Notes under the pieces: model-generated
The model's input: only the letters and a program-made list of their open reading frames with translations
Told to the model about the DNA's origin: nothing
Databases searched by the model: none
Part shown: piece after piece, positions 1-11,780 of the stretch
Layout of the letters: the number at the start of each line of letters is the position of its first letter
How positions within the stretch are numbered: position 1 is the stretch's first letter
Made by a program: the position numbers and the translations under genes
Assembly (NCBI GenBank): GCA_023053685.1
Contig: JALIGW010000003.1
Location: forward strand, 146,062,665 to 146,126,664
Origin: Diadophis punctatus similis
Taxonomy: Eukaryota; Chordata; Lepidosauria; Squamata; Dipsadidae
Length of the DNA stretch: 64,000 bases
Direction of reading: 5' to 3'

Positions 1-122
1 TAAAATGAGGACTCAGATTGTTGGGGGCAATATGCTGACTCTGTAAACCGCTTAGAGAGGGCTGTAAAGCACTATGAAGCAGTATATAAGTCTAAGTGCT
101 ATTGCTATTGCTATTGCTATAG
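1..122 (+). mobile_element. Sauria-type SINE, 3' tail, cut by window start
   Basis: The segment carries the SINE tail that recurs elsewhere in the window: TAAAATGAGGACTCAGATTG, then GTAAACCGCTTAGAGAGGGC, then TATATAAGTCTAAGTGCTAT, ending in repeated TATTGC. The tRNA-derived head lies outside the window. The tail resembles the Bov-B 3' end, as expected for a SINE that borrows Bov-B machinery. Confidence 0.85.
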
Positions 123-734
123 TAGAAGGGGATGAAAGAGCTCAGTTACAACAACAAAGACAGGGACTGATTGTGGAACAGATCACAAACTGCTCATCTG
201 CAAGTAACAATTCAAGCAAAGGAGAAGAACAAAGCCAGCTAGTTTTCACGATAGGAAACCTCCCATTCTCATACTTACCTACAATTTACAAGGAGAACAT
301 CAACGATCACTTGAAGTCCTGAACATGATGGATAGGGAAATTGTTAAGCATGAATGTGAAAAGAGACTGCTAAAGATCAAGAAACAGAAGAAAGCAAACT
401 GGGTTGTCAGAACACAGAGCAGAAGTTGCCAAAAGAAAAGAAAAGCCTAAGCCAAAGATCTTAGGAGGGAATTTATCAATGTATTTCAGAAATCTGCTGG
501 AAGAGACAAAAAGCAACATTCAACAGCATCTCTGTTCTGTAAAAACATCAAAGATGGAAACAGATATGGAAAAACAAGGATATCTAAACTGCAGAAGGGG
601 CTCCAGCTTCAAACTGGTATGCTGATAAATATGATTGAACAGATAGTAACTGATTCAAAGAAGAACAAAGATGAAAGGCATTTATTCAAACTCTGTTCAG
701 TAGAGATATCAACATGCAAGGTGCCTTAGAAGAT

Positions 735-978
735 ATTTTATATATATCTATTTTATACTAAGCTATTAGTTCTTATCTTTCCTCATCTTCTCATCTTTCC
801 TACTATCTTCTCCTATTGGTTTCTTATGATTTATCAATTGTTGCTTGTAACTTATGATTAATGATTGTAATCATGATTTATGATCTATGACCTATTACTT
901 GCTGTTTATATGTACACTGAGCTTATGCACCGGAGACAAATTCCTTGTGTGTTCAATTACACTTGGCAAATAATAATG
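735..978 (+). mobile_element. CR1/L3-type LINE 3' UTR (snake type)
   Basis: The segment is the reverse complement of the 3' ends at 10.4 and 36.4 kb. It shares TGTACACTGAG, the GCACC-GAGACAAATTCCTTG block and ACACTTGGC-AATAA just before the pentanucleotide array. It is strongly 5'-truncated and lies inside the Bov-B relic, so it inserted after Bov-B. Confidence 0.75.
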
Positions 979-1117
979 TTCTATTCTATTCTATTCTATT
1001 CTATTCTATTCTATTCTATTCTATTCTATTCTATTCTATTCTATTCTATTCTAATCTATTCTATTCTATTCTATTCTATTCTATTCTACTCTACCCTACC
1101 CTACCCTACCCTACTCT
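979..1117 (+). repeat. (ATTCT)n array grading into (ACCCT)n
   Basis: About 22 copies of TATTC/ATTCT follow directly on the CR1 3' end. The right end drifts to CTACC and CTACT units. Its position at the LINE 3' terminus indicates it grew from the LINE tail. Confidence 0.95.
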
Positions 1118-1440
1118 GTATACTATAAAATGATGTTTTTTCAGCATTCTGGTTATTCCCAAATCAGCAGATTCTAGGAATTAATTGAATATGTAAAGAA
1201 ATATGGCAAGCAACAGGAGAGGATGAAGTGAAAGTTCTAAACAAAATATACCAGAAAATCTAGGAGAACGTCACAGAGGTTGACAGATTGGAAAAAGTCA
1301 GATTGCATACTAATATCAAAGAAAAGAGATTTAACCAATTGCACAATATCCTTCAACAATAAAGGTAGCAAATATTGCTTAGGATCACCCAACACAGATT
1401 ATACTTTGACATTGAAAGGGAGATACCAGATCATTTACAC

Positions 1441-1574
1441 CAGGGGTGTCAAACTCACACCGTCATGGTGGCATCATGTGATGTATCGGGACTTTCCCCC
1501 CTTCGGTAAACCAGGCGTGGGCATGGCCAGTGCGTGACGCATCTGGCTCATGGGCTGGGAGTTTGACAGCCCTG
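1441..1574. mobile_element. hAT MITE, CAGGGGTGTCAAACTC family (copy 1)
   Basis: The ends are CAGGGGTGTCAAACTC and GAGTTTGACAGCCCTG, inverted repeats of each other. The 8-bp flanks ATTTACAC (1433-1440) and ATTTACAT (1575-1582) match at 7 of 8 positions, the duplication length typical of hAT transposons. At 134 bp it has no coding capacity. Confidence 0.85.
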
Positions 1575-2280
1575 ATTTACATGAGCAATTGATAAAAAAG
1601 CTTGACTATGTTGCTTTACCTATTTGGTCAGAAAATGTATATTTCTTGCTGTTTAAAAGTTTGGAGTTTTATCATCTATTATGTATTTTTGCATAGTCTT
1701 CTTAGCTGATTTTTGGGCCAAAGTTTTTAAAAAATCACTTCCGACTTTTGTGTGCTACAATAGACCAGCATATGAAATCTATAAGCAATTAAGGTTGCAT
1801 AGTTTTGTGGAAATATTACTCTGATGAAATTATCATTGATTTGGAATGGAACACTTATTTCATACCTTTTAATTAAAAAAAAGATAGCCAGAAGGATTCC
1901 CTTTCTAATTTTTCTAAATGTATAGATTTCCTAATCAGTTTTTACAGTTGTGCATTGTTAATTTCAGCTGCTAGATAAACAAAGAGAAATTTGCATTTTC
2001 CTATGTGGTGGCTCTATCTCCTATTCCCTCCCCACAGGCTAAATTTTAGGAAACATCTGTTCTGCTTATTTAAACTATCAAAGGTACAAAAATCCATATT
2101 TTCTCTCTTTTCTTTTTTAACATTTTCAAATTAGATGTTTCTTACACAGGCTTATAGTGCTCTAATGCAGTTAAATGGACTATGTTGTGTTGAGCTATTG
2201 CTATAGCAGAAGGTTGAATAGTGGAAGTTTTTCTGCAATGCAATTTCTAATTTCATATGCAATAACAAATTAGAGTTGTA
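1575..2280. other. No recognised feature
   Basis: AT-rich single-copy-looking sequence with only short unconvincing frames. It could include further decayed Bov-B sequence near the left edge, but no motif is readable. Confidence 0.5.
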
Positions 2281-2430
2281 CTACCTTATTTCCCCCCAAA
2301 TAAGACATCCCCTGATAATAAGCCCAATCGGGCTTTTGAGTGCATGGCAATAAGGCCAAGCGCTTATTTCAGGGTTCAAAAAAATATAAGATAGGGTCTT
2401 ATTTTCGTGGAAACACAATACTTAATGTAT
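2281..2430. mobile_element. Short inverted-repeat MITE
   Basis: The left end TATTTCCCCCCAAATAAGAC and the right end GGTCTTATTTTCGTGGAAAC form imperfect inverted repeats. Between them are GGGCTTTTGAGTGCATGGC and the AATAAGGCCAAGCGCTTATT palindrome. This is a known style of reptile MITE; I cannot assign a superfamily and the target-site duplication is unclear. Confidence 0.65.
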
Positions 2431-3243
2431 GAAATCCAAAGCTGAACTAGGAGGTATCATATATTTTTAGCTTTAATTTGAAGTCAAACATACAGATACA
2501 AAAACTGACCTGATAGTTAAGGCATTGTTCTGGTCTCTGATCACAGGAAGAATTGTAAGCAAGTTCCCTGGGAAATGTAATTAATAGTAGAAAAAGCATC
2601 CGAAACTTTTTAAATATTTTCTGCGTTAATTTTGTTTTTAAACCTCAAAAAGTATGTGGCTCTTAGAAAATTATTGACACTAGTGTCTAAACTAAATAAA
2701 GCAAAGATCGATTCCAGTTGAAGCATTAAAGGAGTTTAAAATATTTAGGTTTTTTCAAGGTGACTTGGAAGAACCCTTGTTATCAAGTGACTTTTTATTT
2801 ATTTATTTATTTTTTGGGGTGGGACAAATGATGAGGTTGGATGTCCAATACAATTACTGTTCTTGTTGGTCTGCCTACAAATTTAAGAATGCTAAATCAG
2901 TTCTGCCAGTAAAATTCCATTTAGTAATAAACTTATCTCTGAATCTTTAGTTTTTCTGGAGTTGCATTTGCTCAGGTCAGTTCTAAAACAGCATGACATT
3001 AGCTTCAGTATTGCTTTAAAGCTGTCACTGAAGCCACATTCCCTGCTTTTGAAAATGCAATGTAAATAAAAACCAACAGTGCTTATACAGTATTTACATA
3101 AGAGTTACAATTTATATACTAAATTGTGATCTCTTCCCTGTTCTTGCTCAGTACCAAAAGCTCATATATGTTCATGTAGTAAGGACTAATAGTTCTCCCT
3201 TTCCTAAGGCAGACAGAAATATTAACAATGCCTAATCTTTTAT
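2431..3243. other. No recognised feature
   Basis: AT-rich sequence including a short TTTA run near 2798-2812. No repeat end, protein motif or structural RNA is visible. Confidence 0.45.
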
Positions 3244-3333
3244 TCCTCCTCCTCCTCCTCCTCCTCCTCCTCCTCCTCCTCCTCCTCCTCCTCCTCCCTC
3301 CTCCTCCTCCTCCTTCTCCTCCTTCTCCATTAT
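3244..3333 (+). repeat. (TCC)n trinucleotide array
   Basis: Pure CCT/TCC repeats run for about 85 bp with a single phase slip near 3297 and TTC interruptions at the right end. The Arg/Gly-rich frame on the minus strand is a translation of the repeat. Confidence 0.95.
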
Positions 3334-4680
<1,347 letters not shown>

Positions 4681-4681
4681 C

Positions 4682-4922
4682 AGGAGCCGTGATGGCGCAG
4701 TGGTTGGAATGCAGTATTGCAGGCTAACTCACTGCTCACTGCCAGGAGTTTGATTCTCACTGGCTCAAGATTGGCTCAGCCTTCCATCCTTCTGAGGTCA
4801 GTAAAATGAGGACTCAGATTGTTGGGGGCAATATGCTGACTCTGTAAACTGCTTAGAGAAGGTTATAAAGCACTATGAAGCAGTACATAAGTCTAAGTGT
4901 TATTGTTAAGTGCTATTGCTAT
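4682..4922 (+). mobile_element. Sauria-type tRNA-derived SINE, full length
   Basis: The head GGAGCCGTGATGGCGCAGTG carries an A-box-like region and GAGTTTGATTCTCACTGG a B-box-like region. The conserved body CAGCCTTCCATCCTTCTGAG and the Bov-B-like tail ending in TGCTATTGCTA follow. TATATATAC on both sides is a possible target duplication, although the TA-rich setting makes that weak. Confidence 0.9.
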
Positions 4923-5029
4923 ATATACAAACACAGAGACACATGTACACACATGCAATTGGAATTGTCCAGGCAGTTGCCAAGAATCAGCTCTGACTCA
5001 TTCTCACATTACATAAATGAATAGATGAA

Positions 5030-5099
5030 TGGATAGGTAGGTAGATAGGATAGGATAGGATAGCTGGGTAGATGGATAGATAGATTAGATAGATTAGAT
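5030..5099. repeat. Diverged GATA/GGATA short tandem repeats
   Basis: Imperfect TAGGTAGATAGGA, ATAGG and TAGATTAGA units. The last unit, GATTAGAT, served as the target site of the next hAT element. Confidence 0.8.
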
Positions 5100-5429
5100 C
5101 AGGGGTGTCAAACTCAGTTTCATTGAGGGCCGCATCAGTGTTGTATTTGATCTCGGGAGGCTAGGGTGAGTGTGGCCAGGGTGGGCGTGGCCAGCTCGAT
5201 GTCACTCGTGTCGGGGCCGCCTGTGGCGACACGAGCGCTCTGCCAGAGAAAACAGGCTCTGTTTTCAGCTGCAATGGCCTGCAACCCTCTTCCAGTGAAA
5301 ATGGAGCTTGGGAGGGCCACAGAGGCACCACAGGCCGGCCCTTTGCTGTTTCCAGGGCGGTCCCGTGGGCCAGATCTAAGCACCCTGTGGGCCAGATTCG
5401 GCCCGTGGGCCTTGAGTTTGACACCCCAG
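5100..5429. mobile_element. hAT element, CAGGGGTGTCAAACTC family (copy 2)
   Basis: It begins CAGGGGTGTCAAACTCAG and ends TTGAGTTTGACACCCCAG. The exact 8-bp duplication GATTAGAT occupies 5092-5099 and 5430-5437. The GC-rich 330-bp body contains GTGGGCGTGGCC and repeated GGGCCAGAT motifs. It is the longest of the four family copies here and has no transposase frame. Confidence 0.93.
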
Positions 5430-5442
5430 GATTAGATAGGAT

Positions 5443-5525
<83 letters not shown>

Positions 5526-5526
5526 A
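5443..5526. repeat. (GAAA)n tetranucleotide array
   Basis: About 21 uninterrupted GAAA units just after the hAT target duplication. Confidence 0.97.
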
Positions 5527-5529
5527 TAT

Positions 5530-7362
5530 ATTGGTGTTGTCCCTATTCAGACTGTAAGTTCTAATGATGGAACTTATTCTCTGGACAAAAATATTATTGT
5601 ATATATAAAATTAGTTTGGCAAGCAACAATACTGTGTCTTCTTTATCTAATACTTCTTTTTCTGACTGTCATAATTTTTTTTATTTGCAGAATTGATACT
5701 TTTGTCTGTTGTTTTCTAAGAACTAAGAAAAATCCCAATGAATGGATTCTTTGGCTGAAGGGAAAGGGCTCTTTGCCAGCAGGGAAGAATTTCTCCTGGT
5801 GGTTTGGAGTGACTGTAAAAAATCCTATTAGGGAAACTTAACCAATAGTAGATTCAATGAGCATTTTGGGCGAGAGATTGGAGATTGTCTTGTAGTCACT
5901 GGATCCAAAGTCTAAGACTCATTTCCTATGTCTTGTTTGTATCTCAGGTTTTGTCAAGTTTATTAACATGCTATGTTGCATATCTCATTCCCAGGTGAAA
6001 AGGCAACAGTGACTGTGATGAAGAATATATTTATTTTTTAAGAACACCTGCTGCTCTTTCCATTTCTTTTCCCGGGTGACCTGTTAAAGCTTTATTACGG
6101 TTCAATGCCAGAATCATGTTGTAGTTCAATTAAGGCAATATTTAATTTCTTTTTTCTTTTCTTTTCTTCCTAGCAAAAAGGAAACAGTAAATGAATAAGG
6201 AATTATTTTCTCTGCACAGTGTGACTTGAAAGAATTACTCTTTTCTTGCAGAGCTTAAAAATGTGACCATTTGATTATTCATGCCAACTCATCAATCATA
6301 TTGCGAGCGCTTGCGGAAGGGGAGTGAAAAGTGATCTCAGGGAGAACAGCAAACATCCAGTGGCCCTGATAAGAAACATGACATGATGTCTCTGATGTCA
6401 GACCTAATTCCAGAAAGGACAGTAACGTCCCAGTTAAAAATATCCATTGAAAGAAAACACCCATGGAAAGACTCCCCAAAAGAAATCTACACAAACAACA
6501 ATCATTGCAGGTTCAGTATAGATTCTTGTATTGTTGAAACAAAACTTATTCTTTCTCTTGTGCATATTCTAGCTTTAGATTGCTTGTCATGCTTTTCTTC
6601 ACATGGCTGCATGAATTTGTCTTTCTCAAAGGCTCCAGATATCTAAAACTAAAAAAAAAAAAGATTGTTGTTATAATTTTTATAAACTAAATTCTCTATA
6701 AAAAAAGTAAGTATAAAAAGAGAAAGGGATTCTGGATTGTTAAAAACATTTTTCTTCAGAGAATGTAGATCAATGAAAACTTTTATGCATCAATCCACAA
6801 GTGACTGGCAAAATCTTCACACAATAAAATACAATATTTAGTGTTCTTATATAATATGATTATTAACCCTTCTTAAAGGAAACAGAACAAAGGGTTTTTT
6901 TCTTGTAGATAATGGGTCTGCTTAGTTTACAAAGCTATATTGGTGCCTCTCTTTGATACCACTCTCTTGAAATAGTTATGTGATGAAATCTTGCCCTGGG
7001 ACTGTCCTATTGCCATAAAAGAACAAGGTTTTTTTTTGTAGCTGATGAAAGTGGGCCTCCTACTTCAAAAAATAAAATAAAATCAATTTCACTTCTTCTG
7101 CTCTGCATATTCATCTATAATCCAGCTAAAATAATTTGTCTGTACAAGATGTCTGATCAGGGAGGTAAAAGAATGACAACCTTAATTAATTATCACAATA
7201 TTCAAAATGAGAACACCTCTGATTGATCTCCATCATATTATTTCTAACTGACCTTAAAGCCATTCAACTGTTTTCTGCCTTAAATTGACTATGATTTATA
7301 AATAAATCACATTTTCAGACTTTGGAATTTAACTGTTTTATGACATTGCTTAAGAATATAGC
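5530..7362. other. 1.8-kb stretch without recognised features
   Basis: AT-rich, with an A-run at 6650-6663 and a T-rich, CAG-ended tract near 5668-5690 that resembles a splice acceptor but leads into no open exon-like frame. No repeat family is recognised. Confidence 0.45.
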
Positions 7363-7370
7363 CTATAGGC

Positions 7371-7936
7371 CCATGATGGCAAACCTATGGCACACGTGCC
7401 ACAGGTGGCACGCAGAGCCATATCTGAGGGCATGTGAGGCGTTGCCCTATGTCAGCTCCAGCATGCACATGCGCACTGGCCAGCTGATTTTTGGTGTTCC
7501 AGAGGGTGGGGGGAGGTCATTTTCTCCTTCCCCAGGCTTCAGGAAGCCTCCGGAGCCTGTGGATGGCGAAAAACAGACCCAACAGGCCTACCGGAAGTTC
7601 GGAAACGAACTTCCGGTTGGGCCATTGGACTGTTTTTCACCCTTCAGGAAAATTCATTTATGAACTTCCGGTAGGCCCGTTGGGCCCATTTTTCACCATC
7701 CACAGGCTCCAGAGGCTTTCCTGAAGCCTGGGGAGGGCGAAAAACGGCCCAACGGGCCTATCGGAAGTCCGGAGGCTTCAGTGATGTCTGCGCGCATGCA
7801 TGAGGGGGCAGCGCAGAGGGGTTGTGCATACATGCGTGTGTGGGGGGAGGGATTGCATTATAGGTCTGAGCACGCATGTGCATGCTATCGCATGCTTCCC
7901 TTTTGGCACTCGAGCAAAAAAGGTTCGCCATCACTG
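7371..7936. mobile_element. hAT element, CAGTGATGGCGAACC family (copy 1)
   Basis: The ends CCATGATGGCAAACC and GGTTCGCCATCACTG are inverted repeats. The exact 8-bp duplication CTATAGGC lies at 7363-7370 and 7937-7944. The 566-bp body contains CGGAAGTTC/GAACTTCCGG palindromic blocks and GGCCCAACGGGCC-like units repeated in both orientations. Open frames inside are by-products of GC content; no transposase is present. Confidence 0.92.
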
Positions 7937-7944
7937 CTATAGGC

Positions 7945-8774
7945 AATACATTCTGTGGACAACAATAATATATGCATTGTGATTTAAGACCTTGGGTGTC
8001 ATCTTCTGAAATTGGTACCATCTGTTCTTATCTATTTCCATACTATGGCTAAATGTGTCTTGAAAACTATGGACAATTATAAAAGAAGTAGTTGGACTTA
8101 CTTGTATAATTTTTATGTTTCAGATAATCAGAGCGAGGAAGCAATTTCTAGATCCATTGCATAGTATAAAACTGATGGAAATGGATTCAGAGAATTCTGA
8201 ATTAGTCTTTTCATAAAACCTATATCACTACTATTGGACAGGTTTGCGTAGATAGCACAGAAGTAGGATAAAAGAGACAATTGGCAAGCAGGAAGCTACA
8301 GGAAATTCATCACTTGTATCTGCTGACTTTCATCTACTGTCCAAATATACCAGAAGAGCATGTTTTAGTTGAATTGTAGTTTGTAAGGTTGAAAAATATG
8401 CTGTGACATTCTAGAGAGCTATTACTTTGACTTATGTACAGACACCCCTATGTTATTTTATGGATCAGGAAATTAGCTACCTAAGACAGAAATTCAATAG
8501 GTGAAGGCCTAATCCATTGCCACTGAGCATCCACAGTATTTTTACTCAGGGTCTATTGGAGGTTTTATACTGAAGAGAGGTTTACCTGCAAAATAAAAGA
8601 ATTTAATCTATTGGCATGACGTTTGAAGGTTGCTTAGCAAGGTAAATGATGAAATTCAGATGGCTATGGCTCTTTCGGCAAATATTATCACCTGAACCCT
8701 AATAGAATGATGGATTTCACCTGGAAAAGAAACATCAGAGCAAAAATAAAATAATTAATTTGTTGCTAACTTTC
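7945..8774. other. No recognised feature
   Basis: Ordinary AT-rich sequence between a hAT element and a minus-strand SINE, with no readable motif. Confidence 0.45.
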
Positions 8775-8978
8775 CTATAGCACTTAGACTCATATACTGG
8801 CCCATACTGCTTTACAGTACTCTCTGGTTGATTTACATGGTCAGCATATTGCTCCTGACAATATGGGTCCTCATTTTACTGACCTCGGAAGGATGGAAGG
8901 CTCTGTCAGGATTGAACTCCAGACTGTGGGCAGAGTTAGCCCTGCAATACTGTATTCTAACCACTGCACCACCAGGAC
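8775..8978 (-). mobile_element. Sauria-type SINE, diverged
   Basis: On the minus strand the head corresponds to CCTGGTGGTGCAGTGGTTAG, followed by a degenerate B box and the conserved CTTCCATCCTTCCGAGGTCA and AAATGAGGACCCATATTG blocks. The tail is diverged (AGTACTGTAAAGCAGTATGG). It is older than the 60.8-kb copy, judged by its mismatches to the common sequence. Confidence 0.85.
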
Positions 8979-8985
8979 AATGACT

Positions 8986-9960
8986 AAGATTTGCTGCTTA
9001 GCTTCCAAAATGTACAAAATTGAAACTGTTCTTTTCTTTATATTAACTTATAGCCCAAGGAATAAATCCAGATTCAAAGCTGCATTGAATCAATACTTTG
9101 CTATTGTTGTGGAGGTTCAGTTTCATTTCACAATGAAGAATATTTTCCGAGACACACAAAAAATAGTACATTATGTTCATCAGAATATTCATACATATAA
9201 TTGAATCTGTAATCTTTGTTACTAAAAGAATAACATGAAAGGTCTCTACTCAGCATAATGTACTTTGAAAAGCAGACAGAAATCAGCTCACATTCTACCT
9301 GAAAGAAAAGTTCAGTACAAATTTACTATGCAGATTTGTAAATATTATTCAGACTCAAGTATTTCCTCAAAGGAAAAGGGGATATGTGAGAAGGGAGAGG
9401 AGGAGGGAAAATCATTTGCAAATATTCTTTGATTCTTCACTTGCAAGCCTTCAGCCGATATTTTTCCTTTCTTTCTTATGTCTGCATCTTGTTATAGCAA
9501 ATTGTTTTTCCGCTCCATATTACCTAACTTAATATGCTGCCGGACTGGCTTTGTGTGATATGGACACATTAACATCACATTCAATAAATTCTTGTGTCAG
9601 CAATAGGTCTCACTTGGTAGATAGCTTGGAAAAAAAGTATCTCTCTGATGTTTCTTGGCAAGACTTGGCCTTTCTACATGCAAACTGTTTACCTAATGAT
9701 TAGTTTGCAAGTACATTGCTGAACTCATCACAAATCTGTGAAAAAAAATCCAGCTTTTTGCTATCTCACTAGCAGACTTCTCTTTAAGTTATCTGTTATA
9801 CAATTTAATTTTATTGATATCAAATCATGCCACTGGGCTGGAAACATTTCTTCTACAACAAAATGAGAATTACAGTTCAATGCTACGCAGAAACATTGGG
9901 TTTGGCTCAGCTTGCTGCCAGAGAAGTACATACTCTGAAGGTGACTAGAATTTTTGCAGG
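8986..9960. other. No recognised feature
   Basis: AT-rich sequence with no transposon termini or coding motif identified. Confidence 0.45.
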
Positions 9961-9967
9961 GGGAAAT

Positions 9968-10085
9968 ATAGTAATCCTCAATTTATGACCATTCGTAATT
10001 GCACGAGTGCCTTGCTTAATGACAGCAACAACTTAAAGCATGTAATTCTGGGCTCAATTGTGGTCATAAGTCGAGGACTTCCTGT
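9968..10085. mobile_element. MITE fragment, AGTCCTCAACTTACGACC family
   Basis: The left end TAGTAATCCTCAATTTATGA and the right end TGGTCATAAGTCGAGGACTT are imperfect inverted repeats. The internal GGGCTCAATTGTGGTCATAA block is characteristic of a common squamate hAT-like element. This copy is internally deleted relative to the larger relic at 16.4-17.2 kb. Confidence 0.65.
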
Positions 10086-10295
10086 ACTATCTTTTTCACC
10101 TTTTTCTTTTTTCTTTTGGCTTTCAAGAACCATAGAGGAGCTACCTGGCAATGAAGTTATGATGTCACCAGATGGAATTGGTCGGCCTTGTATTTTTGGG
10201 GGGAATGGCAGGAGGACCTGGAGTTTGCTTCTTTTTTATCTGCCTCACTTATTTTGGCTATGTCATGGGGGAATTCACTGGAAAAAGCAATTATG

Positions 10296-10387
10296 AATAG
10301 AATAGAATAGAATAGAATAGAATAGAATAGAATAGAATAGAATAGAATAGAATAGAATAGAATAGAATAGAATAGAATAGAATAGAA
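10296..10387 (-). repeat. (AATAG)n array at CR1 3' end
   Basis: Eighteen uninterrupted AATAG units abut the 3' terminus of the minus-strand CR1 copy, the mirror of the arrangement at 979-1117. Confidence 0.97.
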
Positions 10388-11285
10388 TTCTTTATTGGCC
10401 AAGTGTGATTGGACACGCAAGGAATTTGTCTTTGGTGCATATGCTCTCAGTGTACATAAAAGAAAAGATACATTTGTCAAGAATCATGAGGTACAACACT
10501 TAATGATTGTCATTGGGTACAAATAAGCAATCAGGAAACAATCAATATTAATATAAATCGTAAGGATACAAGCAACAAGTTACAGTCATACAGACATAAA
10601 TGTGAGGAGATAGGTGATAGGAACGATGACAAGACTAATAGTAATAGTAATGCAGCCTTAGTGAATAGTTTGACAGTGGTGAGGGAATTATTTGTTTAGC
10701 AGAGTGATGGCCTTCGGGAAAAAACTGTTCTTGTGTCTAGTTGTCTTGGTGTGCAGTGCTCTATAGGGTCATTTTGAGGGTAGGAGTTGAAACAATTTAT
10801 ATCCAGGATGCGAGGGGTCAGTAAATATTTTCACTGCCCTCTTTTTGACTCGTGCAGTATACAGGTCCTCAATGGAAGGCAGGTTGGCAGTAATTGTTCT
10901 TTTCTGCAGTTCTGATTATCCTCTGAAGTCTGTGTCTTTCTTGTTGGGTTGCAGAATCGAACCATACAGTTATAGAGGTGCAGATGACAGACTCTATAAT
11001 TCCTCTGTAGAACTGTATCAGCAGCTCCTTGGGCAGTTTGAGCTTCCTGAGTTGGCGCAGAAAGAACATTCTTTGTTGTGCTTTTTTGATGAAGTTTTTG
11101 ATGTTAGGTGACCAGTTTTAGGTCTTGAGATATGATAGAACCTAGAAATTTGAAAGTCTCTATTGTTTATACTGTGTTGTCTAGCATTGTAAGAGGTGGT
11201 AGAGGGTTTCTCCTAAAGTCTACCACCATTTCTATGGTTTTGAGTGTGTTCAGTTCCAGATTGTTCTGGTCGCACCACGAGTTTG
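10388..11285 (-). pseudogene. CR1/L3-type LINE, RT C-terminus plus 3' UTR
   Basis: On the minus strand this is a 5'-truncated LINE. The block 10869-11069 encodes MFFLRQLRKLKLPKELLIQF and CTSITVWFDSATQQERHRLQ, the conserved region C-terminal to the CR1 reverse transcriptase. The UTR from 10.4 to 10.75 kb matches the copy at 36.4 kb nearly base for base. A frameshift near 10900 breaks the frame. At the 5' side it joins Bov-B sequence at about 11281. Its product would be a fragment of the RT protein and it is not functional. Confidence 0.88.
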
Positions 11286-11493
11286 GAAGAGTTAGCAGTA
11301 AAAGGAAACCAGGCCACCAAAGAACACGGTGGCTGGATACCATCAAAGCTGACACCAGCCAAAGCACAGAAAAAGTCAAAGAAACAGTGCAAGATCAGAA
11401 GACGTGTAGAGACCTGGCCCATAGACCCGCCAAGAGTCGGACATGACTGAATGGATAACATCGTCGTCATCGTCGTCATCATCATCATCATCA
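11286..11493 (+). pseudogene. Bov-B (RTE) LINE 3' end with ATC-rich tail
   Basis: The frame reads GHQRTRWLDTIKADT, then a helix-like stretch, then HRPAKSRT, followed by a stop. This is the recognisable C-terminal signature of Bov-B ORFs (RTRWLD, then VAKSRT). The sequence continues into a tail of TCGTCATCGTCATCATCATC, as RTE elements end in short tandem repeats. It is an approximately 200-bp remnant in the opposite orientation to the adjoining CR1. Bov-B is known for horizontal transfer between squamates and mammals; nothing here tests transfer. Confidence 0.8.
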
Positions 11494-11725
11494 TAGCAAT
11501 AGCACCAGCACTTAGACTTATATACCGCTTCATAGTGCTTTACAGCCCTCTCTAAGCGGTTTACAGAGTTCAGCATATTGCCCCCAACAATCTGGGTCCT
11601 CATTTTACCGACCTCAGAAGGATGGAAGGCTGAGTCAACCTTGAGCTGGTGGGATTTGAACAGCTGAACTGCTGAACTAGCAGTAGCCTGCAGTGCTGCA
11701 TTTAACCACTGTGCCACCTCGGCTC
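11494..11725 (-). mobile_element. Sauria-type SINE
   Basis: Read on the minus strand it runs from GAGCCGAGGTGGCACAGTGG through CAGCCTTCCATCCTTCTGAG and GTAAACCGCTTAGAGAGGGC to AGTGCTGGTGCTATTGCTA. It is complete. Its 3' tail meets the 3' tail of the Bov-B remnant head-on, so both tails share the ATC-rich junction. Confidence 0.92.
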
Positions 11726-11780
11726 ATACTCATCACCATCACCATCATCATCACCATCATCATCACCACCATCATCATCT
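11726..11780. repeat. CAT/CAC trinucleotide array
   Basis: Interspersed CATCAC and CATCAT units directly beyond the SINE head. This matches the repeat on the SINE's other side (11460-11493), so the SINE probably inserted into the Bov-B tail repeat and split it. Confidence 0.9.

Larger units (their letters stand above)
130..1440 (+). pseudogene. Bov-B (RTE) LINE relic, endonuclease/RT linker region
   Basis: Broken frames read like a Bov-B ORF. Near 170-210 the frame gives CGTDHKLLICK, matching the end of the apurinic endonuclease domain (D-H-x-L-L). From 380 to 580 a Lys/Arg-rich stretch follows, with GRDKK and GNRYGKTR, as in the endonuclease-RT linker. From 1195 to 1375 the frame gives TDWKKS and KK-DL-NC, matching the start of the RT domain. 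Several frameshifts and stops show it is long dead. A CR1 3' end with an ATTCT array (735-1117) splits it, and a hAT element (1441-1574) sits at its right edge. The family call rests on motif order and is an inference; no alignment was run. Confidence 0.6.

Noticed and set aside
5135..5435. Overlapping frames of 82-89 codons on both strands
   Set aside because: They coincide exactly with a hAT element bounded by an 8-bp duplication.
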